A stretch of 25,682 nt of DNA, taken from assembly GCF_017329565.1 (NCBI RefSeq), contig NZ_JAFMTT010000026.1. The stretch is one strand, 5' to 3'. Shown here piece after piece: positions 8,172 through 15,570 of this stretch. The stretch is from Alicyclobacillus mali (GTDB taxonomy: Bacteria > Bacillota > Bacilli > Alicyclobacillales > Alicyclobacillaceae). Both the position numbers and the translations under genes were made by a program. Position 1 is the first letter of the stretch, and every line of letters starts with the position of its first letter. The notes beneath the pieces are model-generated. The model worked only from the letters and a program-made list of their open reading frames with translations. It had not been told where the DNA came from and searched no databases.

Positions 8172-9830
8172 ATGTTTGACTTTCCGGGCCGCACGCTGTC
8201 GGAAGAGCGTGCCAAACTGTACTTCGAAAAGGGCTATTGGACGAACGAGTCGTTTGTCGACGTCCTGTTCGAGGACGTGAAGAAGTATCCGAACTTTGTC
8301 CACCGCGACGAGGCGCGCGAGGTGACGTACGAGAAGCTGTGGAGCGAGGTGGAGTCCGTGGCCGCCCATCTGTACCGGATGGGCGTGCGCAAGGGGGACA
8401 CCGTCGCGCTGCAGTTGCCCAATGCGCTCGATTACGTCGTGGCCGTGTTCGCCTGCGCGCGCATCGGTGCCATCGGCGTGTCGCTGCAGATCGATCTCGG
8501 CCGCCAGGCCATCATCTCGAGCATGCGCACGTCGCGGGCCAAGGTGTGGATCATCGCGGACTATTTCCGCGGCGAGTCGCTCTACGACATGGCCGTGAGC
8601 CTGAAGCCGGAGTTGCCGGATCTCACGCACGTCGTCGTCCAGGGCGATCCGGAGCGCGCCCCCGAAGGCGCCACGACCTTCGCCAGCCTGCGCGAGGCCG
8701 GGGACAAGCTCGGCGAGGCGGAGCTTGAGGCCAACAAGCCCGGCCCGCTCGACGCCTTCTTGATGGTGTTCACCTCGGGCACCACAGGATCGCCGAAGGG
8801 CGTCGTGCACCTGCACGCGAACTACCTCTGGGCGGCCCGGGCGTACGCGAAAAACTTCGGCTATCAGCCGGGGGAGGCCGTGCTGTGCCTCGCGCCCATC
8901 TGCCACCAGACGGGCATGCTCGCCGGCGTCATGATGACCGTGGCGAGCGGCGGCCGGATCATGCTCCTCGACCGGTTCTCCGCGAGCCGCGTCATCGCGT
9001 GGATTGAGAAGTACAAGCCGGCGTACCTCGTCGGCGCGCCGCCGCACGTCATCCACGTGGCCAACGCGCCCAACCTGAAGCAGGCGGACACCTCGAGCGT
9101 GAAGCTGTTCATCTACGCCGGGGCGCCCGTGCCGAAGGCGGTGCTCGAGCAGCTGCAGCGCGACAGCGGCATCAAGGTGGGCTGCATGTTCGGCTGGACC
9201 GAGGGCTTCCTCGCCACCGCCACCCGGCCGGACGATCCGCTCGAGGCGCTCTCCTCCACCGTCGGCTTCGTCATCCCGGGCACGGAGGTCCGCCTGGTCG
9301 ACGAGGACGGCAACGACGTCAAGCCGGGCGAGCCGGGCGAGATGTGGGCGCGCGGACCGAACTTCAGTGCGGGCTATTATCACAATCCCGAGGCGGCGCA
9401 CCGCCAGTGGGACGAGGACGGCTGGTTCCACTCCGGCGACATTCTGCGCCAGGACGAAAACGGCCGCTATATCTTCATCGCGCGAGCGGACGACATCATC
9501 AACCGCGGCGGGACGAAGATCGATCCGAAGACCGTGGAGGACGCCATCTCGAAGCACGAGGCCGTGCAGAACGTCGCCGTGGTCGGTGCGCCGGACCCGA
9601 CGCTCGGCCAGATGACGGTGGCCTGCGTCATCCTGAAGGAGGGCGCGAAGCCGTTCACGCTGCGCGAGCTGCGCGATTTTCTCGCCGAACAGGGGCTTGC
9701 GAAGTTCCAGTTCCCCGACCGGCTCGAGTTCATGACGGAGTTCCCGCAGACGCACTCCGGGAAGATCAAGAAGAAGGATCTGCGCGAGCGGTTTCGGCTC
9801 GAGGCCGAGGGCCAAGGCGTGAACGCGTGA
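8172..9830 (+). CDS. AMP-dependent acyl-CoA/acyl-ACP ligase (second copy)
   Basis: ANL-superfamily ligase of 552 aa. Motifs are FTSGTTGSPKG (P-loop), FGWTEG, FHSGDILRQDENGRY, ADDIINRGGTKI and THSGKIKKKDL with the C-terminal lysine, so both the adenylation and thioesterification conformations should be possible. The ATG at 8172 has GGAGG 7 nt upstream; a GTG at 8115 overlapping the ACP stop would add 19 residues without family similarity. It is clearly diverged from the leftward ligase, so the two probably activate different acids or act at different points. Placement right behind an ACP gene leaves open that the acceptor is the ACP rather than CoA. A hairpin follows the gene. Confidence 0.88.
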   Translation: MFDFPGRTLSEERAKLYFEKGYWTNESFVDVLFEDVKKYPNFVHRDEAREVTYEKLWSEVESVAAHLYRMGVRKGDTVALQLPNALDYVVAVFACARIGAIGVSLQIDLGRQAIISSMRTSRAKVWIIADYFRGESLYDMAVSLKPELPDLTHVVVQGDPERAPEGATTFASLREAGDKLGEAELEANKPGPLDAFLMVFTSGTTGSPKGVVHLHANYLWAARAYAKNFGYQPGEAVLCLAPICHQTGMLAGVMMTVASGGRIMLLDRFSASRVIAWIEKYKPAYLVGAPPHVIHVANAPNLKQADTSSVKLFIYAGAPVPKAVLEQLQRDSGIKVGCMFGWTEGFLATATRPDDPLEALSSTVGFVIPGTEVRLVDEDGNDVKPGEPGEMWARGPNFSAGYYHNPEAAHRQWDEDGWFHSGDILRQDENGRYIFIARADDIINRGGTKIDPKTVEDAISKHEAVQNVAVVGAPDPTLGQMTVACVILKEGAKPFTLRELRDFLAEQGLAKFQFPDRLEFMTEFPQTHSGKIKKKDLRERFRLEAEGQGVNA

Positions 9831-9833
9831 AGG

Positions 9834-9866
9834 GTGGGGCGCCCGGGCTTGGCGCGGGTGCCCCAC
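9834..9866 (+). terminator. Intra-operon hairpin, possible weak terminator or processing site
   Basis: GTGGGGCGCCCG (9834-9845) pairs with CGGGTGCCCCAC (9855-9866), a 12-bp stem with one G-U pair and a 9-nt loop. It is followed by GGTTTTCG, so the T tract is short. It sits 4 nt after the ligase stop and about 40 nt before the second acyl-CoA dehydrogenase gene, and could reduce downstream expression. Confidence 0.45.
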
Positions 9867-9906
9867 GGTTTTCGTGAGAACGGACCGCGCTTAGGGAGGA
9901 GCTTCC

Positions 9907-11133
9907 ATGGACATCTTGAACCCGTCGGCGCGAGACGCCATCGCGCCGTCGTTCCCATCGTATGACGCCGATCTCGTCGCGCGCGCGAACGAGATCCGCA
10001 ACCGGGTCATTCAGTTTCGCGAGGAGGAAGGCGCCGAGTGGGGCGCGCAAATTGAGCGCGACGAACGCATTCCCGAGGCGCTCTGGGCGCGCATCCGCGA
10101 GCTCGGCTTCCACAAGCTGACGCAGCCCAAGTGGGTCGGCGGGGAGGGGCTGCCGCTCGGCCTCTATTTCCCCATCCTCGAAGAGGTCGCGCACATGCAC
10201 GGCACCATCCGCATGATGGTGCACGCGTACAACAGCATCTGGCGCACGGTGGGGCAGGGCACGCGCGAGCAGCAGGAATACTGGCTGAAGAAGCTGGTGA
10301 ACGAGGGCGCGCTCGTCGCGTTTGCGCTCACCGAACCCGACAACGGCACGGGCATCGATCTGCGCACCATCGCGACGTATGAGAACGGCAAATTCGTGCT
10401 GAACGGCCGCAAGCACCTCATCACGTTCGCCGAGGAGGCGGCCGTGATCGCCGTCATCGCGAAGATGGAGGGCGGCGCGGGCCGCACGGGCCTCACGGCG
10501 TTCCTCGTGCCGCAGGGCCGCAAGGGCATGAAGCTCACGCCCATGCCGCACATGATGGGCGACAAGGGCTGCTCGCACGCCGTGATCGAATTCGAAAACT
10601 GCGAAGTCGGCGAGGACGAGGTGCTCGGCGAAATTGGCGAAGGGTTTGGCGTCGCGGTGCGCGGCTTTTTGGACCAGAGCCGCGCGTGCATCGCGCAGAG
10701 CGCGGTGGGGCTCGCGCAGGAGGCGCTGGACCGCGCGCTCGATCACGTCCGGCGCCGCACGACGTTCGGCAAGGCGCTCGCGAGCCGGCAGGCCGTGCAG
10801 ATGCGGCTGGCGGAGATGCAGATTGCGATTCAGGGCGCAAGGCTTCTCTGCCTCGACGCGGCCTACAAGTACGACCAAGGGCGCGACATCTCGCTCGAAG
10901 CCGCCATCGCGAAGGCGAACGCCATCCGCATGGTGGGCGAGGTGACGGACGGGGCGCTCTCGCTCTACGGGGGCATCGGCTACGCGGTGACAAGCCCCGT
11001 GGAGCGGCTGTACCGCGACGCGAGATCGCTCTGGTTCGAGGAGGGCACGCTTGAGATGCAGAAGATGACCATCGCGGAGGCGCTCTTGACCGAGGCGCGC
11101 CGGCGCGAGCGGGCGCAGAAGAGGGCTGAGTGA
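9907..11133 (+). CDS. Acyl-CoA dehydrogenase family protein (second copy)
   Basis: FAD-dependent acyl-CoA dehydrogenase of 408 aa. It shows ALTEPDNGTGIDLRT (flavin/substrate loop), NGRKHLITF, RRTTFGKALASRQAVQMRLAEMQ, LYGGIGYAVTSPVERLYRDAR and WFEEGTLEMQK with the presumed catalytic glutamate. It begins at an ATG behind a strong GGGAGGAG. It is a distant paralogue of the leftward copy: both carry a FEEGT glutamate motif and a similar MHGT/THGSIR segment before it. The zinc dehydrogenase gene starts 1 nt after its stop, so the two are probably made together. Likely role: alpha,beta-desaturation, or run in reverse or as an isomerase, of an alicyclic acyl thioester (inference). Confidence 0.9.
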   Translation: MDILNPSARDAIAPSFPSYDADLVARANEIRNRVIQFREEEGAEWGAQIERDERIPEALWARIRELGFHKLTQPKWVGGEGLPLGLYFPILEEVAHMHGTIRMMVHAYNSIWRTVGQGTREQQEYWLKKLVNEGALVAFALTEPDNGTGIDLRTIATYENGKFVLNGRKHLITFAEEAAVIAVIAKMEGGAGRTGLTAFLVPQGRKGMKLTPMPHMMGDKGCSHAVIEFENCEVGEDEVLGEIGEGFGVAVRGFLDQSRACIAQSAVGLAQEALDRALDHVRRRTTFGKALASRQAVQMRLAEMQIAIQGARLLCLDAAYKYDQGRDISLEAAIAKANAIRMVGEVTDGALSLYGGIGYAVTSPVERLYRDARSLWFEEGTLEMQKMTIAEALLTEARRRERAQKRAE

Positions 11134-11134
11134 C

Positions 11135-12160
11135 ATGCGCGCGCTCGTGTTTGATCCGGAAGGCGGCCTGCGCGTCGCGGAGGTGCCGGCGCCACAGCCT
11201 GGGCCCGGCGAGGTCCTCATTCGCGTCGAGGCGTGCGGCATCTGTGGCAGCGACAGGCAACTGGTCCGCGGCGAGGGCGCGCCGTTTGGGACGACGTATC
11301 CGGTGGTGCTGGGCCACGAGATTGCGGGCCGCGTGGATGCGCTCGGCGAGGGCGTCTCGGGCCTCGCGCCTGGCGACGCCGTGGTGGTGCACCCGTTTGT
11401 GCCGTGCGGCCAGTGCGCCGCGTGCGCGCGGGGCGAGGAACATCTGTGCCCGCACCAGGGCGTCCTAGGCTTCACGCGGCCCGGCGGCGACGCCGAGTAC
11501 GTGGCGGTGCCGGCGCAAAACGCGATTCGCCGCCCGGACGGGCTCGATCCGGCCGAAGCGGCCATCCTGGTCGACGCGTATGCGACGCCGTACCGGGCCA
11601 TGGTGTCGGCGGGGGTGGCCGAGGAAGAGGCGGTGCTCGTCATCGGCACGGGCGGGCTGGGGCTCGCGGCCGTGCAAATCGCCAAGGCCCTGGGCGTGCC
11701 GCAGGTGGCCGTGTTGAGCCGGCGAGAGGACGCGGGGGCGCTCGCGCTCGTCTCGGGCGCGGACGAGTTCGTGACGCTCGCGGACGATCCGCGCCAGGCC
11801 GCGCGCAGGCTGCGGCGCATGGCGAAAGGCGGAGTGGGCCTCGCGATCGACACGTCCGGCTTTGCCGACGGGATAGACTTTGCTCTCGACGTCCTGCGCC
11901 CGGGCGGCAAGATGGTGACGGTATCCATGCCGACGGCGGACACGCCTCTGCCGCTTGCGAAGCTCGCGCGCAAAGGCATCTCGGTCATGGGGAGCTTTGG
12001 CTCGCGCCGCGCGGACGTCGAAGAGCTCCTCCGGATGGCGGCGGAGGGGCGCGTTCAGCCCGACGTCGTGGCGGGGCGGCGGGTGTCGCTCGACGAGGCC
12101 CCGGACGCTCTCCGGAACCCGTTTTTTGGGCGCGACGTGATCGTCTTCAGTGCGCCGTGA
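11135..12160 (+). CDS. Zinc-dependent alcohol dehydrogenase (MDR family)
   Basis: Medium-chain dehydrogenase of 341 aa. Catalytic zinc ligands are Cys37 (CGICGSD) and His61-Glu62 (LGHEIAG). Structural zinc cysteines are at 91, 94, 97 and 105 (CGQCAACARGEEHLC). The NAD(P) motif GTGGLGLAAVQ is near residue 170. Residue numbers are my own count. The gene starts 1 nt after the acyl-CoA dehydrogenase stop. It should oxidise a secondary alcohol or reduce a ketone. The family includes 6-hydroxycyclohex-1-ene-1-carbonyl-CoA dehydrogenase of anaerobic aromatic degradation, which handles a very similar ring substrate. In this cluster it is a candidate for handling one ring hydroxyl left from shikimate (inference). 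Confidence 0.9.
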   Translation: MRALVFDPEGGLRVAEVPAPQPGPGEVLIRVEACGICGSDRQLVRGEGAPFGTTYPVVLGHEIAGRVDALGEGVSGLAPGDAVVVHPFVPCGQCAACARGEEHLCPHQGVLGFTRPGGDAEYVAVPAQNAIRRPDGLDPAEAAILVDAYATPYRAMVSAGVAEEEAVLVIGTGGLGLAAVQIAKALGVPQVAVLSRREDAGALALVSGADEFVTLADDPRQAARRLRRMAKGGVGLAIDTSGFADGIDFALDVLRPGGKMVTVSMPTADTPLPLAKLARKGISVMGSFGSRRADVEELLRMAAEGRVQPDVVAGRRVSLDEAPDALRNPFFGRDVIVFSAP

Positions 12161-12178
12161 AGGCAGGGGGGAAATGGC

Positions 12179-12766
12179 ATGCCCGTGGATGTCGCCCATG
12201 AACTGTTGGCCAAGGGATGCCTGAGCCTGTATCGTGACGTTCGGCTCTGCCTCTCCGAGCGGGCCATGGACCTGCCCGTGCGCGAGGCGGCGTCGGTGGA
12301 CCATCTCCACACCTGGCTCGGGCGGCTCGCCGAAGCGGAGGAGGCGCCGATTCAGCTCGCAGGGGTGCGGTACGCCCTGCTGCAGGCGTTCCGGCACTTC
12401 AAGCCCTCGCTTGAGCCCGGCGAGCGCCACGCGTGGCTCGATTTCATCCTGCGCGATCCGACCAAGGCCCGCGCGCAGGCGTACGAGCTCCTGCTGGCGC
12501 ATCCGAATGCTGAGATCCTCAGTTCGTATTATTGGCGGCACGACCGGTGGCGAATCGCCTGGTTTGAGCACGGCGGCGAGTGGTGGCAGATGTTCTGGCA
12601 TTCGGATGCGGGCGACTGCACGTTTCGCACGCGGGCGCAGGTCCTCGCCGAGGCCCGGCGCGACGGGGCTCGGTACGATCCGCACTGGCTGCACGAGGAG
12701 CGGCTCGCGGTGCAGTTTGAGAATGGCGACGTGATTTATTATCCTTGGCTGGCGGAGGTTCAATGA
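12179..12766 (+). CDS. Unknown 195-aa soluble protein in the biosynthetic operon
   Basis: I do not recognise this protein. It is mixed helical, without membrane segments or a signal peptide, and rich in Trp and His in its second half (YYWRHDRWRIAWFEH, GGEWWQMFWHSD, HWLHEERL, YYPWLAEV). The first half has an LLQAFRHFKPSL segment and reads as a helical bundle. It starts at an ATG with AGGGGG nearby, 18 bp after the zinc dehydrogenase gene and 15 bp before a small membrane protein gene, so it is probably co-transcribed with the pathway genes. A dehydratase or an accessory step would be welcome in the proposed pathway, but nothing in the sequence shows one. Confidence 0.75.
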   Translation: MPVDVAHELLAKGCLSLYRDVRLCLSERAMDLPVREAASVDHLHTWLGRLAEAEEAPIQLAGVRYALLQAFRHFKPSLEPGERHAWLDFILRDPTKARAQAYELLLAHPNAEILSSYYWRHDRWRIAWFEHGGEWWQMFWHSDAGDCTFRTRAQVLAEARRDGARYDPHWLHEERLAVQFENGDVIYYPWLAEVQ

Positions 12767-12781
12767 AAGGGGCGCGATGTC

Positions 12782-13000
12782 ATGCCCAATCGGCCGGACG
12801 CCAAGGTCCGCAGGTACTTGTACGCCATCGGCGTGCTCGGCGCGCTCATCGTGATTGCGAGCACGGCGTTTTACAAGACGCACTCCGCGCTCTGGTTCAT
12901 CGGCTACGTCATCGGGTTCATCTGCATGCTGATGGGCGCGATGGCGGGTTATGCGGCGTTTGAGGAGCGCGTGTCGAAGGATCACCGGGATCCGAAGTGA
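12782..13000 (+). CDS. Small membrane protein with two predicted TM segments
   Basis: This 72-aa protein has a basic N-terminus (NRPDAKVRRY) and two hydrophobic stretches (about residues 13-30 and 37-58), then a charged C-terminus ending in HRDPK. The start ATG follows AAAGGGG. It is last in the rightward gene series. No family is recognised and no function is proposed. Confidence 0.7.
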   Translation: MPNRPDAKVRRYLYAIGVLGALIVIASTAFYKTHSALWFIGYVIGFICMLMGAMAGYAAFEERVSKDHRDPK

Positions 13001-13227
13001 ACGGCGCGGCAGGCGCGGCGCGCTGCGGCGGACGAGTCCATGCGCGCTGTGGAGTCGGCTGCACGGATGGCGTGCGAGCGCTTTGGTGGACGAGCCCACG
13101 GGGTGCACTTCCGTCGGCCGCCCGGCTGGCGTGAAGGCGGAGGACGTTTTCCAGCAGCTTTCGCTCATGCGCGGAGCCCTCGCCGAGCAGATTAGCGACT
13201 GTGAATCTCGCGAGGGAGGGGTGGCGC

Positions 13228-13461
13228 ATGCCGAATCCGGACAACCGCGCGGACAACGTGGAGCGCCTGCAGGAGGCCATCCACAACACGATGGAAAACC
13301 TGCACGAGGCGGAGGACTTTCTCGCCGCGCACGCCGGCGAGATGAACTCGAAGGACGTGCGGAACCTGGCGGCGAAAAACGAGCGCAGGCGCCGGGCCAT
13401 CGACGGATTTCGCGAGGAGATCCGTGACGAGGTGCACGACGCGCGGGATCGCCTGCAATAA
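13228..13461 (+). CDS. tlp: Small acid-soluble spore protein Tlp-like
   Basis: The 77-aa charged, helical protein matches the Tlp family in order and spacing: PNPDNRADNVERLQEAIHNT, an ENLHEAEDF stretch, KNERRRRAIDGFREEI. Tlp in Bacillus is a minor spore-core protein made in the forespore. The ATG at 13228 was chosen because GGGAGGGG lies just upstream and the similarity begins there; an earlier ATG at 13201 would add nine residues unlike the family. A strong terminator hairpin follows directly. Its presence indicates a spore-former. Confidence 0.88.
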   Translation: MPNPDNRADNVERLQEAIHNTMENLHEAEDFLAAHAGEMNSKDVRNLAAKNERRRRAIDGFREEIRDEVHDARDRLQ

Positions 13462-13464
13462 GCA

Positions 13465-13495
13465 AAAAGGAGCTGCCCGAGCGGCAGCTCCTTTT
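13465..13495. terminator. Bidirectional intrinsic terminator between tlp and proS
   Basis: AAAAGGAGCTGCC (13465-13477) and GGCAGCTCCTTTT (13483-13495) form a 13-bp perfect stem with a 5-nt loop, giving a T tract in either direction. It lies between the convergent stops of tlp and proS. Confidence 0.9.
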
Positions 13496-13498
13496 GTG

Positions 13499-14950
13499 TC
13501 AGTACGATTTGGCGAACCAAACCGCGTGCGCGGCGGGCTTGCCGCATGTGACGCAGGTCGCCGGGCGGGCCGGCGGATCGAACGGGATGCAGCGGCTGGT
13601 GGCCGTGCACGCGTCCTTCACCGCGCGCTCGCACGCGTCGTCGCCGCACCAGCCCGCGAGGACGAAGCCGCGCTTCGTCTGGATGATCTCGACGAGCTGA
13701 TCCAAGGTCTCGGCCACGTGCGAGTTCTCCTCGAGGCGCCGCTTGGCCGCTTCGAACAGGTCGCGCTGGATGTCGGCGAGGAGCGACTGCACGCGCTCCA
13801 CGACGGCGTCGAGCGGCACGGTGATCTTTTCCCCAGTGTCGCGGCGGGCGAGGACGGCCTGGGACGCCTCGAGATCTCGCGGGCCGAGCTCGAGCCGGAT
13901 GGGGACGCCGCGAAGTTCGTACTCGTTGAACTTCCAGCCGGGGCTCACGTCGTCGCGATCGTCCAGGTGGACGCGGATGTCGGCGCGCTTCAGGGCTTCG
14001 AACAAGTCGCGCGCCTTGGCGACGACGGCTTCGCGCGCCTTGGCCGGGCCGATGGGCACGACGACGACCTGCGTGGGCGCGAGCTTCGACGGCAGGACGA
14101 GGCCGCGATCGTCCCCGTGCACCATGACGATGGCGCCGAGGATGCGCGTGGACATGCCCCACGACGTGGTGTACACGTACTTCAGCTGATTGTCCTTATC
14201 CAGGTACTGAATCTCGAAGCTCTTTGCGAAGTTTTGGCCGAGGTAGTGGCTCGTGGCCGTCTGCAGCGCCCGGCCGTCCTTCATGAGCGACTCAATGGTG
14301 TAGGTCTCCACCGCGCCCGCGAACTTCTCGCTCGGCGTCTTCTGACCGCGGATGACCGGGATGGCGAGGAACGACTCGACGAAGTCGGCGTAGATGCCGA
14401 GCATGCGCATGGTCTCCTCGCGGGCCTCTTCCTCGTTCGCGTGCGCGGTGTGGCCTTCCTGCCACAAAAACTCGCTCGTCCGGAGGAACGGCAGCGTGCG
14501 CTTCTCCCACCGGACGACGTTTGCCCATTGGTTCAAGAGAAGCGGCAAGTCGCGGTACGACTGAATCCACTGGGCGTACATGTGGCCAAACATGGTCTCA
14601 GATGTCGGCCGGACCGCAAGCCGCTCCTCGAGGATGTCGCCGCCCGCTTCCGTCACCCATGGCAATTCAGGGTTGAAGCCCTCCACGTGCTCCTTTTCCT
14701 TTTCGAAGAAGCTCTCCGGGATGAAAAGCGGGAAATACGCGTTGCGGTGGCCCGTCCGCTTGAACTCACCGTCGAGCTCGCGCTGGCAGCGCTCCCAGAT
14801 CTCATAGGCGTCGGGGCGGATGACGATGCAGCCGCGCACAGGCGCGTAGTCCATCCACTCCGCCTTTTGGAGCACATCGATGTACCAGCGGGAAAAGTCC
14901 TCGGATTGAGGCGTGATCTCCTTCACAAACTGCTTGTCCTGTTTCGCCAT
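13499..14950 (-). CDS. proS: Prolyl-tRNA synthetase, short (archaeal/eukaryote-like) type
   Basis: Charges tRNA-Pro with proline. At 483 aa it lacks the inserted editing domain of the long bacterial ProS. Class II motifs are visible: RPTSETMF (motif 2 region), FLRTSEFLWQEGHTAH, and GIVMVHGDDRG-type motif 3 (GAIVMVHGDDRGLVLPSKLAP). The anticodon-binding domain follows (QVVVVPIG). The C-terminal zinc-like region has Cys in GWCGDDACE and ATCVTCGKPA and ends in WFAKSY, typical of this type. The ATG at 14950 follows AGGAGG at 6 nt; the open frame extends further but without a site. It has its own promoter and ends at a shared terminator. I looked for a T-box leader and see none in the short upstream region. 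Confidence 0.95.
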   Translation of the reverse strand: MAKQDKQFVKEITPQSEDFSRWYIDVLQKAEWMDYAPVRGCIVIRPDAYEIWERCQRELDGEFKRTGHRNAYFPLFIPESFFEKEKEHVEGFNPELPWVTEAGGDILEERLAVRPTSETMFGHMYAQWIQSYRDLPLLLNQWANVVRWEKRTLPFLRTSEFLWQEGHTAHANEEEAREETMRMLGIYADFVESFLAIPVIRGQKTPSEKFAGAVETYTIESLMKDGRALQTATSHYLGQNFAKSFEIQYLDKDNQLKYVYTTSWGMSTRILGAIVMVHGDDRGLVLPSKLAPTQVVVVPIGPAKAREAVVAKARDLFEALKRADIRVHLDDRDDVSPGWKFNEYELRGVPIRLELGPRDLEASQAVLARRDTGEKITVPLDAVVERVQSLLADIQRDLFEAAKRRLEENSHVAETLDQLVEIIQTKRGFVLAGWCGDDACERAVKDACTATSRCIPFDPPARPATCVTCGKPAAHAVWFAKSY

Positions 14951-14981
14951 ACCGTTCCTCCTACGCACTGTCCTCGGTGCC

Positions 14982-15010
14982 ATGTTACGAGGCCAGCGCG
15001 GCGCAGTCAA
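14982..15010 (-). promoter_or_regulatory. SigA promoter of proS
   Basis: On the minus strand TTGACT (15005-15010) and TAACAT (14982-14987) are 17 nt apart, about 30 nt before the ATG. This is a near-consensus housekeeping promoter. Confidence 0.75.
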
Positions 15011-15127
15011 CTTGGGCATGCCGGAGCTTATGAAATCGCACTATGGGTCCATCCTATCTGTGGGCACTTCGCACCATCGACAAGCGAGCCCGTTGAGGAG
15101 CGTTCACAAGGACGGTGAGTCGAACGG

Positions 15128-15409
15128 ATGATAAAGAAGGGATGGATAGCAGTCGGCAGGGCCCTTGGTATGGGCGTCATCGCTGCGCCGATAGCCATGG
15201 TGGTGTGGAAGGCGGACCATGTGCATGTCCGAGCGCACGAACTTCAGCTAGCGGAGGAAGTCGTCAGCCAATTTTGCACCGTCGTTGATATGGATTCTCA
15301 GTCCGAGGGGCATCCAAATCGTCCGACAGACATGGATCAAGTTCGTGCGCTCCGGGACCAAGTCCTGACGATGCGAACACTGAGCAGAAGGCATCTTCAA
15401 GGATCTTGA
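15128..15409 (+). CDS. Short hypothetical protein with N-terminal membrane segment, possibly frameshifted
   Basis: The 93-aa frame begins with a basic start (MIKKGW) and a hydrophobic stretch (about residues 6-27) that would make a membrane anchor or uncleaved signal. A polar helical part follows. A weak site (GGTGAG) precedes the ATG. No family is recognised. Near the end, the frame beginning at 15384 reads a plausible 24-residue acidic/hydrophobic tail (IFKDLDDNLFLETNRHL) to a TAA at 15456-15458. A single indel near 15380 may therefore have shortened the gene. It is either a small real gene, a recent pseudogene or a sequencing error. Confidence 0.45.
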   Translation: MIKKGWIAVGRALGMGVIAAPIAMVVWKADHVHVRAHELQLAEEVVSQFCTVVDMDSQSEGHPNRPTDMDQVRALRDQVLTMRTLSRRHLQGS

Positions 15410-15570
15410 TGACAACCTTTTTCTAGAAACCAACAGACATCTGGAGGTACCGAACTAAGGAATGACCATGGGCTATCGCCCCATGTGTGGCAGCACATTA
15501 AGCACGCTCTGTCCGCCGCCCGTTATCGGGTTGGATGGGAGCTTGTCGCCCTATGTATGTGTACCGGCCT

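Noticed and set aside
8091..11988. Long minus-strand open frames (591 and 740 aa)
   Set aside because: Shadows of ligase 2, dehydrogenase 2 and the zinc dehydrogenase; composition is biased and no domains are recognisable.
1056..13000. Fatty-acid beta-oxidation, carnitine (cai) or anaerobic benzoyl-CoA degradation cluster
   Set aside because: No thiolase, hydratase, CaiB-type CoA transferase or benzoyl-CoA reductase subunits are present; the DAHP synthase and ACP do not fit those pathways.
11465..14162. Minus-strand frames of 666 and 414 aa across 11465-14162
   Set aside because: They cross several plus-strand genes, the tlp terminator and proS in the wrong frame; no motifs.
13424..15118. 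564-aa plus-strand open frame
   Set aside because: Shadow of proS on the other strand; it also runs through the tlp-proS terminator.
14951..15127. T-box leader for proS
   Set aside because: The gap is too short, and I find no T-box consensus or specifier-loop structure; a plain SigA promoter lies 30 nt from the ATG.
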